64,000 bases of DNA from Cellulomonas iranensis NBRC 101100 = JCM 18110 (GTDB taxonomy: Bacteria > Actinomycetota > Actinomycetes > Actinomycetales > Cellulomonadaceae), in the NCBI RefSeq assembly GCF_001552375.1, contig NZ_BCRB01000001.1, forward strand, positions 39,776 through 103,775, given 5' to 3'. Made by a program: the position numbers and the translations under genes. Below, in pieces: positions 37,444 through 46,262 of the stretch (position 1 is the first letter of the stretch; the number at the start of each line of letters is the position of its first letter). Under the pieces are notes generated by a model that made no database searches, was not told the origin of the DNA, and was given only the letters and a program-made list of their open reading frames with translations.

Positions 37444-39365
37444 ACGTGCCCGCCGTCCTCGTCGTGCCCGCGTCCGCCGCCGTGCCGGACGCGCCCGCGC
37501 CCGACGCCCCGGTGGTCGACCCCGGGCAGGGCGTCGTCGGTCCCGAACCCGGTGCGACGGACGCGCCGGCCCCGAGCCCGACCCCGACCGACGGCGCCAC
37601 GCCCGCACCGACCCCGACCCCGGGTGCGACGCCCGCACCGACGCCGACCGACGCGACGCCGGGGCCGACGCCCGAGCCGACCCCCTCCGACGAGGCCACG
37701 ACCACGCCCGAACCGACCTCGACGCCCGGGCCGTCGCCGACCGTCGCGACGCCCGACCCCACGCCGACGACCACGTCGACCGTGCATGTGCCCGTGTGGC
37801 CCTCGCAGCCGGCCGTCGCCGAGTCGACCGTGCCGTGGGCGGTGGTGCTCGGCGCGCTGCTCGTGCTCGTCGGCGCCGCCGTGGGGCTGTGGTGGTGGTG
37901 GCGCCGCGTCGGGGCGCCGGCCGCCGCCGCGCGCGCGGGCGCCGCCCCGGTGGACGGTGCGCCGACCGCCGCCACGTCGCCGGCGGTCGCGACGCCCGCC
38001 GGCGACGCCGCGACGACCCTCGTGCTGCCACCCGTGACCGACGCGCCGACCGCGGACGGCGCCGTGCCCGCCGTGCCGGACGCAGCCGTGACCGACGCCG
38101 CCGCGACGGCCGACCCGCTCACCGCGCGCGGCGACGAGGCCGTGCGGTTCCTCGTGCGGCTCGGCGAGGCGATGGTCGACGCCGGCGCGCCGATCGTCCA
38201 GGTCAACACGACGCTGCAGCGCGTCGCTGCCGTCAACGGGCTGCCCGAGGCGTCGGTCGTCACGTTCCCGACCGCGGTGATGGTCTCGGTGCCCGGGCAC
38301 GGCACGGTGCAGACGGCGGTGTCGAGCGCGGGCAGTCGCGTGCTGCGCCTCGACCAGGTGGGCGACGTCCTCGACCTCGCGCACGCCGCCGAGCGCGGTG
38401 ACGTCACCCCTCGGGCGGGCCTCGACGCGCTCGCGGCGGTGGTGCTGTCGCAGCCGACGTCGACCGTGCCGCGCCGCGCCGCCGGCTACGTCGCGATGGC
38501 CGCGGGCCTCGCGCTCGTGCTCGGCGGCGGCGGCCTCGACGTGCTCGTCGCGGCCGTGCTCGGCGGCGGGGTCGCGCTGCTGACGACCGCGACCCGGCGC
38601 GTGCCCGCCCTCTACCAGGGTCTGCTCGTGGGCCTGTGCGCGTTCGCGGTCGCCCTGCCGGTGCTGCTGCTGGTGCGCACCGGCTGGTCGGTGGGCCTCC
38701 TCGCGCCGCTCGTCGCGCCGCTCGTGACGTTCCTGCCCGGTGCGCTGCTGACCACCGGTGTCATCGACCTCGCGACCCGGCAGATGATCGCGGGGTCCGC
38801 GCGGCTCGCCGCCGGTGTCATGCAGCTCGTGCTGCTCGCGCTCGGCATCACGGTCGCCGCGGGGCTCGTCGGCGTCCCCGCGGCCGAGGTCGGGTCGGCC
38901 AGCAGCCAGCCGCTCGGGTGGGCGGCGCCGTGGGTGGGCGTGCTCGTCTACGCGGTCGGCGTGGTGCTGCACAACGACGCGCACCGCGGCACGCTGCCGT
39001 GGATCACGCTCGTGCTGCTCGTCGCGTACGCCGGTCAGGTGCTCGGCGGCGTGCTGTTCGGCGCCGTCGTCTCGTCGTTCGTCGGCGCGCTCGCGATGAC
39101 GCCCGTCGCGATGCTCGCGGCCACGCGCCGCGAGGGCCCGCCGTTCCTCGTGACGTTCCTGCCCGGGTTCTGGGTGCTCGTGCCCGGTGCGCTCGGCCTG
39201 GTCGGCGTGACGTCCGTGCTCGGGCACTCGACCGACCAGGCGGTCACGACGATCGTCACCACCGGGGTGTCGATGGTCGCGATCAGCCTCGGCGTGCTCG
39301 CGGGCCTCGCGCTCGGCGCGGGCCTGCAGCGCCGGCTCGCGCCCGACGCGCCCCGCATCGTCTGA
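37440..39365 (+). CDS. ThrE-type threonine/serine exporter with long N-terminal extension
   Basis: This 641-residue membrane protein contains both ThrE halves. A cytosolic DUF1212 domain (about 230-335, with LVRLGEAMVDAGAPIVQVN) and roughly ten membrane segments (about 350-630, including FLPGALLTTGVIDLA and FLPGFWVLVPGALGL) export small hydroxy amino acids or related compounds. Before this lies an unusual extension: a Pro/Thr-rich low-complexity tract (about 40-115), one membrane segment (138-155, ending in WWWW) and a second Ala/Pro linker. The tract would lie outside the membrane if the start is correct. The ATG at 37440 overlaps the phosphatase stop. Fusion to a signalling gene pair is unusual. 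Confidence 0.87.
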   Translation: MNVPAVLVVPASAAVPDAPAPDAPVVDPGQGVVGPEPGATDAPAPSPTPTDGATPAPTPTPGATPAPTPTDATPGPTPEPTPSDEATTTPEPTSTPGPSPTVATPDPTPTTTSTVHVPVWPSQPAVAESTVPWAVVLGALLVLVGAAVGLWWWWRRVGAPAAAARAGAAPVDGAPTAATSPAVATPAGDAATTLVLPPVTDAPTADGAVPAVPDAAVTDAAATADPLTARGDEAVRFLVRLGEAMVDAGAPIVQVNTTLQRVAAVNGLPEASVVTFPTAVMVSVPGHGTVQTAVSSAGSRVLRLDQVGDVLDLAHAAERGDVTPRAGLDALAAVVLSQPTSTVPRRAAGYVAMAAGLALVLGGGGLDVLVAAVLGGGVALLTTATRRVPALYQGLLVGLCAFAVALPVLLLVRTGWSVGLLAPLVAPLVTFLPGALLTTGVIDLATRQMIAGSARLAAGVMQLVLLALGITVAAGLVGVPAAEVGSASSQPLGWAAPWVGVLVYAVGVVLHNDAHRGTLPWITLVLLVAYAGQVLGGVLFGAVVSSFVGALAMTPVAMLAATRREGPPFLVTFLPGFWVLVPGALGLVGVTSVLGHSTDQAVTTIVTTGVSMVAISLGVLAGLALGAGLQRRLAPDAPRIV

Positions 39366-39371
39366 CCCGCG

Positions 39372-40040
39372 TCACTCGTCGCGGCGCACGACCGCCGCGG
39401 CGCGCGCCGCGAGCAGCCCGCCGACGCCCGTCCGACCCGCGCGCAGTCGCGTGAACGCGTCCGCGTCCGGGCCGCCGGGCACGCGCCGCGGCAGCGAGTC
39501 GACCGCGACCAGCCACTGCGGCCACCCCAGCAGACGGCACACCGCCATGAGCCGCTCCGACTCGGCGTCGGACTCGCCGCGCTCGTCCGACAGCAGCGTC
39601 GTGAGCTCGTCACCCGCGTCCGGGCGCCCGGCGAGCGCCGCGAGCGTGCGCGCCCCGTGCGCGCCCTGCGGGCCGAACGCGTCCTCGTCGTCGGGGAACG
39701 CGAGGTGCGCGTCCGACAGGTACGTCACGACCTCGGCGCCGTCGTCGTGCGCCCACACCTGCAGCAGCAGGTCGCGCGCCACGACCACCGTGACGACGAC
39801 GGCGTGCAGGTCGCCCGACACGAGCTCGCCGACGTCGGGCAGGTAGCGCCGCCGCGCCGCGACGTGACCGCGCGGGCGGTCGGCGACCGCGACGACCCAG
39901 CCGTCCTGCGCCGGCCCGACCCACCCGGAGAAGCGCTCGCGCACCAGCACGCGCAGCACGTCGTCACGCGTGGCCCGCACCAGCAGCAGGCCGTAGGTGA
40001 GGCCGTCGGGGCGGTAGGTCTCGTCGTCGTGCTCGCTCAC
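39372..40040 (-). CDS. Hypothetical protein, 222 residues
   Basis: I do not recognise a family. The protein starts MSEHDDETYRPDGLTYGLLLV and has an alternating beta-alpha appearance with GWVVAVADRPRGH and VVVARDLLLQVWAHDDG, so it is probably soluble and globular. No signal peptide or membrane segment is present. A GTG at 40040 starts it. It is convergent with the exporter gene and precedes, on the same strand, nothing obviously related. Codon use matches its neighbours, so it is likely a real gene. Confidence 0.75.
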   Translation of the reverse strand: MSEHDDETYRPDGLTYGLLLVRATRDDVLRVLVRERFSGWVGPAQDGWVVAVADRPRGHVAARRRYLPDVGELVSGDLHAVVVTVVVARDLLLQVWAHDDGAEVVTYLSDAHLAFPDDEDAFGPQGAHGARTLAALAGRPDAGDELTTLLSDERGESDAESERLMAVCRLLGWPQWLVAVDSLPRRVPGGPDADAFTRLRAGRTGVGGLLAARAAAVVRRDE

Positions 40041-40080
40041 ACCGGTGAGTGTGGCACCGTCCGGCGCCGGTGCGCGCCGG

Positions 40081-40989
40081 TCAGGACGTGACGTCGGCCG
40101 TCGTGAACCGGGCCCACGCGAGCGCGCCGAACACCACGACCCAGCCCGCCTGCACCGCCAGGCCCTGCGCGAGGACGTCCGCCGACGGCACGACGCGCAG
40201 CATCTCGGCGAAGTCGAACCAGTGGTGCGTGAGCAGCGCGGGGTGGATCGCGGCGAGCTGCGGCAGCTGGTCGAGCACGCTCGACACCACCGCGACCACG
40301 ACGGTCGCGGCCATCGCCCCGATCGGCACCTCGGTGAGCGTCGAGAAGAACAGCCCCACCGCGACCAGCCCCGTCATCGACAGGCCGACGTACGCCACGA
40401 CGCCCGCGACGCGCAGCACGCCGTCCGCGAGCGGGACGGTGGATCCCGACAGCAGCGTGAGGTCACCCACCCCGAACAGCGCCGCGCCGACCACGAGCCC
40501 CACCACGGCGATCGCGAGGACCGCGGCCGCGGCGAACACGAGCGCGCCGAGCGCCTTGACCGCGAGCAGCCGGCCGCGCCCGACCGGGACCACGAGCAGG
40601 TACCGCAGCGTGCCGGCCGACGCCTCGCCCGCGATCGCGTCGCCCGACGCGATGCCGATGGTCAGCGGCAGCAGGAACGGCGTGCACAGGAACAGCGACG
40701 CGACGACGAGGAACAGCCCGTTGCCCGTCACGCGGGACACGAAGGGCGGTCCCTGCCCGGCGAGCGCGGTGTCCTGCGCGAGGTACAGCACGACCCCGAG
40801 CAGCAGCGGCACGAGCGCGAGGCCCACGAGCAGCACGAGGTTGCGGCGGCGGCCCAGCACGAGCGCGAGCTCGGCGCGCACGAGGCGCGCGAGCGCGCCG
40901 CGGTGGCGCACGGGTACGTCGGCGCCCGGCGCGGGCACGGCGGCGGCCCCCGCGGGCGTGGCAGGTGCCGTGGTGTCAGCGGGCGACAT
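40081..40989 (-). CDS. ABC-2 type exporter permease
   Basis: This 302-residue permease has six hydrophobic segments from about residue 50 on and a Pro/Ala-rich cytosolic N terminus. It matches ABC-2/NatB-like permeases: the GEASAGTLRYLLVVPVGR stretch after the second segment is the characteristic cytosolic coupling motif. It pairs with the ATPase whose gene overlaps it by 14 bases. The exported substrate is unknown; such systems often carry lipids, peptides or antibiotics. Confidence 0.87.
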   Translation of the reverse strand: MSPADTTAPATPAGAAAVPAPGADVPVRHRGALARLVRAELALVLGRRRNLVLLVGLALVPLLLGVVLYLAQDTALAGQGPPFVSRVTGNGLFLVVASLFLCTPFLLPLTIGIASGDAIAGEASAGTLRYLLVVPVGRGRLLAVKALGALVFAAAAVLAIAVVGLVVGAALFGVGDLTLLSGSTVPLADGVLRVAGVVAYVGLSMTGLVAVGLFFSTLTEVPIGAMAATVVVAVVSSVLDQLPQLAAIHPALLTHHWFDFAEMLRVVPSADVLAQGLAVQAGWVVVFGALAWARFTTADVTS

Positions 40990-41995
40990 CGAAGCCCTCC
41001 CCGGTGAGCTCGACGAACACGTCCTCGAGCGAGGGTCGACGCACGTCGAGACCCACGACCGGGACGTCGGCGCGCACGAGCGCGGCCGTGACGTCCTGCG
41101 GTGCCGGACCCGTGTCGTCGCGCACCGCCGCCCACACGGTCACGGTCCCGTCGGCGACCGCGCGGTCGGCGGTGACGTCGTCCAGCGCGAGCCGGCGCAG
41201 CTCGGCCACGGCGGCGTCCGCGCTGGCGGCCGGCGTGCGGACCGCGATCCGCGCGGCGCGCCGCGCGGTCAGCTCGGTGCGCGGGCCCTGCAGCAGCAGG
41301 TGCCCGCGGCCCATGATCCCGACGTGCGTGCACACCTGCTCGATCTCGGCCAGCAGGTGCGACGACACGAGCACGGTCGTGCCGGCGTCCGCGAGCTCGC
41401 GCACCAGGTGCCGCACCTCGCGCGTGCCCTGCGGGTCCAGCCCGTTGGTCGGCTCGTCGAGCACCAGCAGGTCGCGCGGCCGCAGCAGCGCCGCGGCCAG
41501 GCCGAGGCGCTGCTTCATGCCGAGCGAGTACTGCCGGTACCGCTTGTCCGCCGCCGCGGTCAGGCCGACGCGCTCGAGCGCGGCCTCGGCCCGTGTGCGC
41601 GCCGTCCTCGGGTCGGTCGACGCGTCGACCGCGTCGAGCCGCGCGAGGTTCGCGCGGCCCGACAGGTACGGCTGGAACGCGGGCCCCTCGACCAGCGCCC
41701 CCACGCGCGGCAGCACGTGCGCGGCACGCTGCGGCACCGGCTCGCCCAGCAGCTCGACCCGCCCCGACGTGGGCGCGACCAGCCCGAGCAGCATGCGGAT
41801 CGTCGTCGTCTTGCCCGAGCCGTTGGGCCCCAGGAACCCGTACACGGCGCCGCGCGGCACCGCCAGGTCGATGCCGTCGACCGCGACCTGGCCCGTGCGG
41901 AACCGCTTGGTCAGCGCGTGCGTGCGGATGGCGTCGTCGGTCACGGCACCAGCGTGCGGCACGGCCGGCGCCGCGGCGCGCAGCGTGGCCGTCAC
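40976..41995 (-). CDS. ABC exporter ATPase
   Basis: This 339-residue ATP-binding subunit has Walker A (GPNGSGKTTT), Q-loop region, signature YSLGMKQRLGLA, Walker B (LLVLDEPTNGLDP) and the switch His in SSHLL. A C-terminal regulatory segment follows from about residue 240 (VRTPAASADAAVAEL). The GTG at 41995 overlaps the stop of the LolA-like gene (GTGA), supporting coupled translation; a GTG 17 codons later is an alternative start. It energises the permease encoded downstream. Confidence 0.9.
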   Translation of the reverse strand: MTATLRAAAPAVPHAGAVTDDAIRTHALTKRFRTGQVAVDGIDLAVPRGAVYGFLGPNGSGKTTTIRMLLGLVAPTSGRVELLGEPVPQRAAHVLPRVGALVEGPAFQPYLSGRANLARLDAVDASTDPRTARTRAEAALERVGLTAAADKRYRQYSLGMKQRLGLAAALLRPRDLLVLDEPTNGLDPQGTREVRHLVRELADAGTTVLVSSHLLAEIEQVCTHVGIMGRGHLLLQGPRTELTARRAARIAVRTPAASADAAVAELRRLALDDVTADRAVADGTVTVWAAVRDDTGPAPQDVTAALVRADVPVVGLDVRRPSLEDVFVELTGEGFDVAR

Positions 41996-43251
41996 GCGCC
42001 GGCGACCGCGCGCAGCGTGTCCACCGGCACGGCGCCGGCGAGCACGCGGCCGTCGTCGAGCACCAGCACCGACAGCAGCGACGACTGCAGCGCACGCCCG
42101 CCCTCGACGGGTGTCGTCAGCTGGTCGTACAGCGTCGCGGTGTCGAGGTCGACCGGCGGGCCGTCGCCCTCGCCCATGAACTGGTCGAAGAGCTGGTTCG
42201 CACCCTCGCCGCCGCCGAACGACTTCTCGACGTCGGGCAGCGACGCGACCGCCGACGGGTCGCCCGCGAGCAGGGCCGCGACGTCGACGTCGCTCACCTC
42301 GACGACCGCGTCCCAGCCGGTGCCCGTGACGGTCACGCCGTCGGGCAGCGGCGCGTCCGCCGGGTCGTCGGGCAGCGTCGACGGCACGTCGCCGTGCGCC
42401 GCGAGCGTCGCGTCATCGGGCAGCGGCACCGTGACCTCGCGGACCTGCGCGCCCGGCGGCGTCGTGAACGTCAGCACCGAGTCCGCCGGCGCGGCGAACG
42501 TCACGTCCGTGAACCCGACCTCGAGCGCCGGGGTCTGCGCGTCGTCGCTGCTCCACACCTGCACGCGCAGCGGCGTCCACGTCCGGGCGTCGACCGCGAC
42601 CACGATCCGGCCGACCAGCGTCGTCGTCGAGGTCGGCGTCACGACCACCTGGTAGGCGTCCCGGCCGGCCACCTTCGTGGCGGCGTCGACGCTCACCGTC
42701 GCGTCCTGCTGCGCCCGCTCGAGCGCCTGACGTCCCAGCTCGGCGGGCGTCGGCAGGTCCGCCGGCGGGGTCGGCGGGTCGTCGCGCAGCGCCTGCGCAC
42801 GGGCCGCGTCCTGCGGCGAGAGCGCGTAGTGCACGACCTCGTCGTCCGACGACGAGTACGTCCACGCCTGCGTGCCGTCGGTGACCGCCGAGTACTCCGA
42901 CGCGGTGCCCAGCAGCGACACGCGCGAGCGCGCCTCGCCGTCGGTCCACACGCGCAGCGTCGTCGACCCGCCCAGCAGGCTCACAGGGTCCGCGCCGCCC
43001 ACCTGCACGAGCGACAGGTCCGGCAGGCCGAGACGCGCGGTGTGCACGACCGTGCCCGACAGCGCCTGCGGCTCGGCCTCCAGCACGCGCGTCACGAGCT
43101 CGTCGGGCTGCACGGTCGGCAGACCGGCAGTGTCGGCGGACGCCAGCAGCGGGGGAGCGGCGAACGCCGCGCCCACGGCGACGACGGCGACGGCGGGCAC
43201 CGCCCACGCGGCGCGGACGCGGGACCGGGGGGTGACGGGGGTCGTGTCCAT
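41992..43251 (-). CDS. Secreted LolA-like lipoprotein-carrier fold protein
   Basis: This 419-residue protein has a basic N terminus and one hydrophobic signal segment (about 14-35), then a LolA/LppX-like beta-sheet fold: DELVTRVLEAEPQALSGTVVHTARLGLPDLS is the typical opening, followed by SVDAATKVAGRDAYQVVVTP. A second Asp-rich C-terminal part (about 290-419) contains repeated DV-DVAALLAGDPS-like segments. It is probably exported and may carry a hydrophobic ligand for the ABC system encoded after it. The start ATG at 43251 gives a clean signal peptide. It diverges from the two-component system. Confidence 0.82.
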   Translation of the reverse strand: MDTTPVTPRSRVRAAWAVPAVAVVAVGAAFAAPPLLASADTAGLPTVQPDELVTRVLEAEPQALSGTVVHTARLGLPDLSLVQVGGADPVSLLGGSTTLRVWTDGEARSRVSLLGTASEYSAVTDGTQAWTYSSSDDEVVHYALSPQDAARAQALRDDPPTPPADLPTPAELGRQALERAQQDATVSVDAATKVAGRDAYQVVVTPTSTTTLVGRIVVAVDARTWTPLRVQVWSSDDAQTPALEVGFTDVTFAAPADSVLTFTTPPGAQVREVTVPLPDDATLAAHGDVPSTLPDDPADAPLPDGVTVTGTGWDAVVEVSDVDVAALLAGDPSAVASLPDVEKSFGGGEGANQLFDQFMGEGDGPPVDLDTATLYDQLTTPVEGGRALQSSLLSVLVLDDGRVLAGAVPVDTLRAVAGA

Positions 43252-43334
43252 GGGACCCACCGTGCGCCCCGGTGCCTGAGCGGAACCTGAGCGGCGTGCC
43301 ACCCGCGCCCGGACGCGGGTGGGATGCTGCCGGG

Positions 43335-43994
43335 GTGCGCGTGCTCGTGGTCGACGACGAGGTCGGGCTGGTGCGCGCCCTGCGCCGCGGCCTGACCGCC
43401 GAGGGGTTCGCGGTCGACGCCGCGCACGACGGCGAGACGGGCCTGCGGATGGCCGTCGACGGCGAGTACGACGTGCTCGTCGTCGACGTCATGCTGCCGC
43501 GGCGCAACGGCTACGACGTCGTCACCGCGCTGCGCGCGCAGGACGTGTGGACGCCCGTGCTCATGCTGTCCGCGAAGGACGGCGAGCACGACGTGGCCGA
43601 CGGGCTCGACGTCGGCGCCGACGACTACCTCACCAAGCCGTTCTCGTTCGTCGTGCTCGTCGCGCGGCTGCGCGCGCTCGTGCGCCGGCCCGTCGCCCCG
43701 CGTCCCGCGGTGCTGCGCGTCGGCGCGCTCGAGCTCGACCCCGCGACGCGCGCCGTCACGCGCGACGGCGCACCGGTCGAGCTCACGGTCCGCGAGACCG
43801 CCCTGCTGGAGTACCTGCTGCGGCACGCCGACCGCGTCGTCGGCAAGCTCGAGCTGCTCGACCACGTGTTCGACACGCGGGGCGACGACCCGAACGTCGT
43901 CGAGGTGTACGTCGGGTACCTGCGCCGCAAGCTCGGGCGCGACGCCGTCACGACCGTGCGCGGCGCCGGGTACCGCGTCGGCGGGGCCGCGTGA
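43335..43994 (+). CDS. OmpR-family response regulator
   Basis: This 219-residue regulator has a receiver domain (residues 1-118) with D7-D8, phosphoacceptor D51 in VVDVMLPRRNGYD and K101 in YLTKPF. It also has a winged-helix DNA-binding domain (125-217) with VRETALLEYLLRHADRVV and NVVEVYVGYLRRKLG. The GTG at 43335 aligns with the family start. It overlaps the kinase gene by four bases (GTGA) and is divergent from the LolA-like/ABC genes, which it may control. Confidence 0.93.
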   Translation: MRVLVVDDEVGLVRALRRGLTAEGFAVDAAHDGETGLRMAVDGEYDVLVVDVMLPRRNGYDVVTALRAQDVWTPVLMLSAKDGEHDVADGLDVGADDYLTKPFSFVVLVARLRALVRRPVAPRPAVLRVGALELDPATRAVTRDGAPVELTVRETALLEYLLRHADRVVGKLELLDHVFDTRGDDPNVVEVYVGYLRRKLGRDAVTTVRGAGYRVGGAA

Positions 43995-45391
43995 GCCGGG
44001 CGCGGGACGCGTGGTGGCGCCGCACGTCGTTGCGCGCGCGCCTCACGCTCGTCGCGACCGCGTCGGTCGCCGTCGTGCTCGTCGTCGGCGCGTTCGCGCT
44101 CTCGGGCGTCGTGGGCGTCGCCCGCACCGCCGCCGTCGACACCGCCGTGCGCGAGCGGTCCGCGACGCTCGCCGCCCTCGTCGCCGACGACCGCGTGCCC
44201 GACGCGCTGCCCGTCACGCAGCCGGGGGAGGTCGCGCAGCTCCTCGACGCCTCCGGCGCCGTGCTCGCGACCTCGACCACCGCGAGCCGCACCCTGCCGG
44301 TCGTCGACGCGGCCACGCTGACGGCGTGGCGCGAGCGCGCGGGCGGCCGCGTGCTCGTCGTCGGCACCGAGGCCAGCGCGTACGACCGGGTCGCGCGCGC
44401 GGCCGTGCGCGCCGTCACCTACCGCGGCGAGCCGGCGACGCTCGTCACGACCGTCCCGCTCGCCGACGTCGAGGGCGTGGTGCGCGCGCTGCGCGTCGCG
44501 CTGCTGCTGGTCGTGCCCGTGCTCACCGTCGGGTTCGCGCTCGTGCTGCGCGCACTGCTGGGGCGCGTGCTCGCGCCCGTCGAGGACCTGCGGGCCGCGG
44601 CCGACCGGGTCGCGCTCGCGGGCGGGCCGGGGTCGCTGCCCGTGCCCGCCGCCGACGACGAGCTCGGCGCGCTGGCCCGCACCCTCAACGCGATGCTCGA
44701 CCGGCTCGAGACCGCCGCGGCACGCCAGCGCACGTTCGTCGCCGACGCCGCGCACGAGCTGCGCTCACCCGTCGCGGCCGCGCGGGCCGCCGTCGAGGTC
44801 GCGGCCGCCCACCCCGAGGCGTACCCGGTCGCCGACCTGGTCGCCGACCTCGCGCCCCAGGTCGCGCGCATGCAGGCCCTGGTCGACGACCTGCTGGTGC
44901 TCGCGCGCGTCGGCGCGACACCGGCCGCGCGCGGGCCCGTCGACCTCGCCGAGGTCGCGGCCGAGGCCGCCGCGTCCGTCGTGCCGACCGCCGACGCGCG
45001 CGGCGTCGAGGTCACCGTGACCGGTGCCGCGACCGCCCTGGGGGCCGCCGGGCCCACGGCGCGCGCCGTGCGCAACCTCGTCGACAACGCCGCGCGGCAC
45101 GCGCGCTCCGCCGTCGCCGTGCGGGTCGAGCGGCGCACGGGCGACGCCGGCGTCGACGACGCCGTCCGGGTCGTCGTCGACGACGACGGCCCGGGCGTGC
45201 CGCCGGGCGACCGTGAGCGCGTGTTCGAGCGGTTCGTGCGCCTCGACGCGGCGCGCGAGCGCGACGCCGGCGGCACGGGCCTCGGTCTCGCCATCGCCCG
45301 CGAGGTCGCGCGCGAGCAGGGCGGCGACGTCACGCTCGACGAGTCGCCGACCGGCGGCCTGCGCGCCGTGCTCACGCTGCCCGCCGGCTGA
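43991..45391 (+). CDS. Two-component sensor histidine kinase
   Basis: This 466-residue kinase has two membrane segments (about 22-42 and 168-186) enclosing an extracellular sensor domain. A HAMP domain follows, with RVLAPVEDLRAAADRV, then a dimerisation domain with H255 in DAAHELRSP. The catalytic core shows NLVDNAARHA, DDDGPGVP and GTGLGLAI. Its partner is the regulator immediately upstream. The signal is unknown, but the divergent LolA-like and ABC genes suggest envelope or compound sensing. Confidence 0.93.
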   Translation: MSRARDAWWRRTSLRARLTLVATASVAVVLVVGAFALSGVVGVARTAAVDTAVRERSATLAALVADDRVPDALPVTQPGEVAQLLDASGAVLATSTTASRTLPVVDAATLTAWRERAGGRVLVVGTEASAYDRVARAAVRAVTYRGEPATLVTTVPLADVEGVVRALRVALLLVVPVLTVGFALVLRALLGRVLAPVEDLRAAADRVALAGGPGSLPVPAADDELGALARTLNAMLDRLETAAARQRTFVADAAHELRSPVAAARAAVEVAAAHPEAYPVADLVADLAPQVARMQALVDDLLVLARVGATPAARGPVDLAEVAAEAAASVVPTADARGVEVTVTGAATALGAAGPTARAVRNLVDNAARHARSAVAVRVERRTGDAGVDDAVRVVVDDDGPGVPPGDRERVFERFVRLDAARERDAGGTGLGLAIAREVAREQGGDVTLDESPTGGLRAVLTLPAG

Positions 45392-45458
45392 CGCCGTGCG
45401 ACGATCCTGCTGGTCCGCGCGCCGCGCGGGCGCAGCAGGACCACCGGGGAGGGTGCAC

Positions 45459-46262
45459 GTGCCGCAGACGGTCCGGGCCTCGCAGGCGCCGAACGGGCTC
45501 AACGTGCGCATCGACCGCGTGCGGATCGGCGGCCTCGCGCTGCGCACGTGGACGACGTGGATCCAGGAGACCGACGACGTGCCCGTCGCCGACCGGCGCG
45601 ACATCGTGCTCGTGCACGGCCTGGGCGTCAGCTCGGAGTACTTCGAGCGGCTCGCGGTGCACCTCGGCCGCGTCGGGGCCGTGCACCTGCTGGACCTGCC
45701 CGGGTTCGCCGGCGTCCCGCGGCCCGACCGCCACCTCGAGATCGACGACTTCGCGCGGCTCATCGCGCGGTGGGTCGAGCACGTCGGCCTCGAGCGGCCC
45801 ACGTTCCTCGGGCACTCGATGGGCTCGCAGATCGTCACCGAGGTCCTCGCGAGCCACCCGGGGATCGCGTCGCACGCCGTGCTGATCGGTCCGCCGGTCA
45901 ACGCGCAGGAGCGCTCCGTCCCGCGGCAGGCGCTGCGGCTGCTGCAGAGCTCGGTGCACGAGTCGCCGCGCACGCGCGGCATCGCCCTGCGCGGGTACGT
46001 CGAGTGCGGGCCGCACTGGTTCGCGCAGGTGCTGCCGCGCATGCTGCGCTACCCGATCGAGGACCGGCTCCCGGCGGTCGACGTGCCCGTGCTCGTCGTG
46101 CGCGGCGAGCACGACCACGTGGCGCCGCGCGCGTGGGCGCAGCTGCTCGCCGACGCCGCGCCCGACGGCCGCTGGGTCGAGATCGCCGGGGCGTCGCACG
46201 CCGTGATCTACGAGCACAGCCGCCAGGTCGGCGACCTCGTGCTGGAGCACGTGCGGCGATGA
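45459..46262 (+). CDS. Alpha/beta hydrolase
   Basis: This 267-residue hydrolase has LVHGLGVSSEYFERLA (oxyanion region), GHSMGSQ (nucleophile Ser), VVRGEHDHVAP (late Asp) and GASHAVIYEH (catalytic His). The GTG at 45459 is six bases after GGGGAGG; a GTG two codons upstream is also possible. Its stop overlaps the next gene start, so it forms a two-gene unit with a second hydrolase. The substrate is unknown. Confidence 0.88.
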   Translation: MPQTVRASQAPNGLNVRIDRVRIGGLALRTWTTWIQETDDVPVADRRDIVLVHGLGVSSEYFERLAVHLGRVGAVHLLDLPGFAGVPRPDRHLEIDDFARLIARWVEHVGLERPTFLGHSMGSQIVTEVLASHPGIASHAVLIGPPVNAQERSVPRQALRLLQSSVHESPRTRGIALRGYVECGPHWFAQVLPRMLRYPIEDRLPAVDVPVLVVRGEHDHVAPRAWAQLLADAAPDGRWVEIAGASHAVIYEHSRQVGDLVLEHVRR

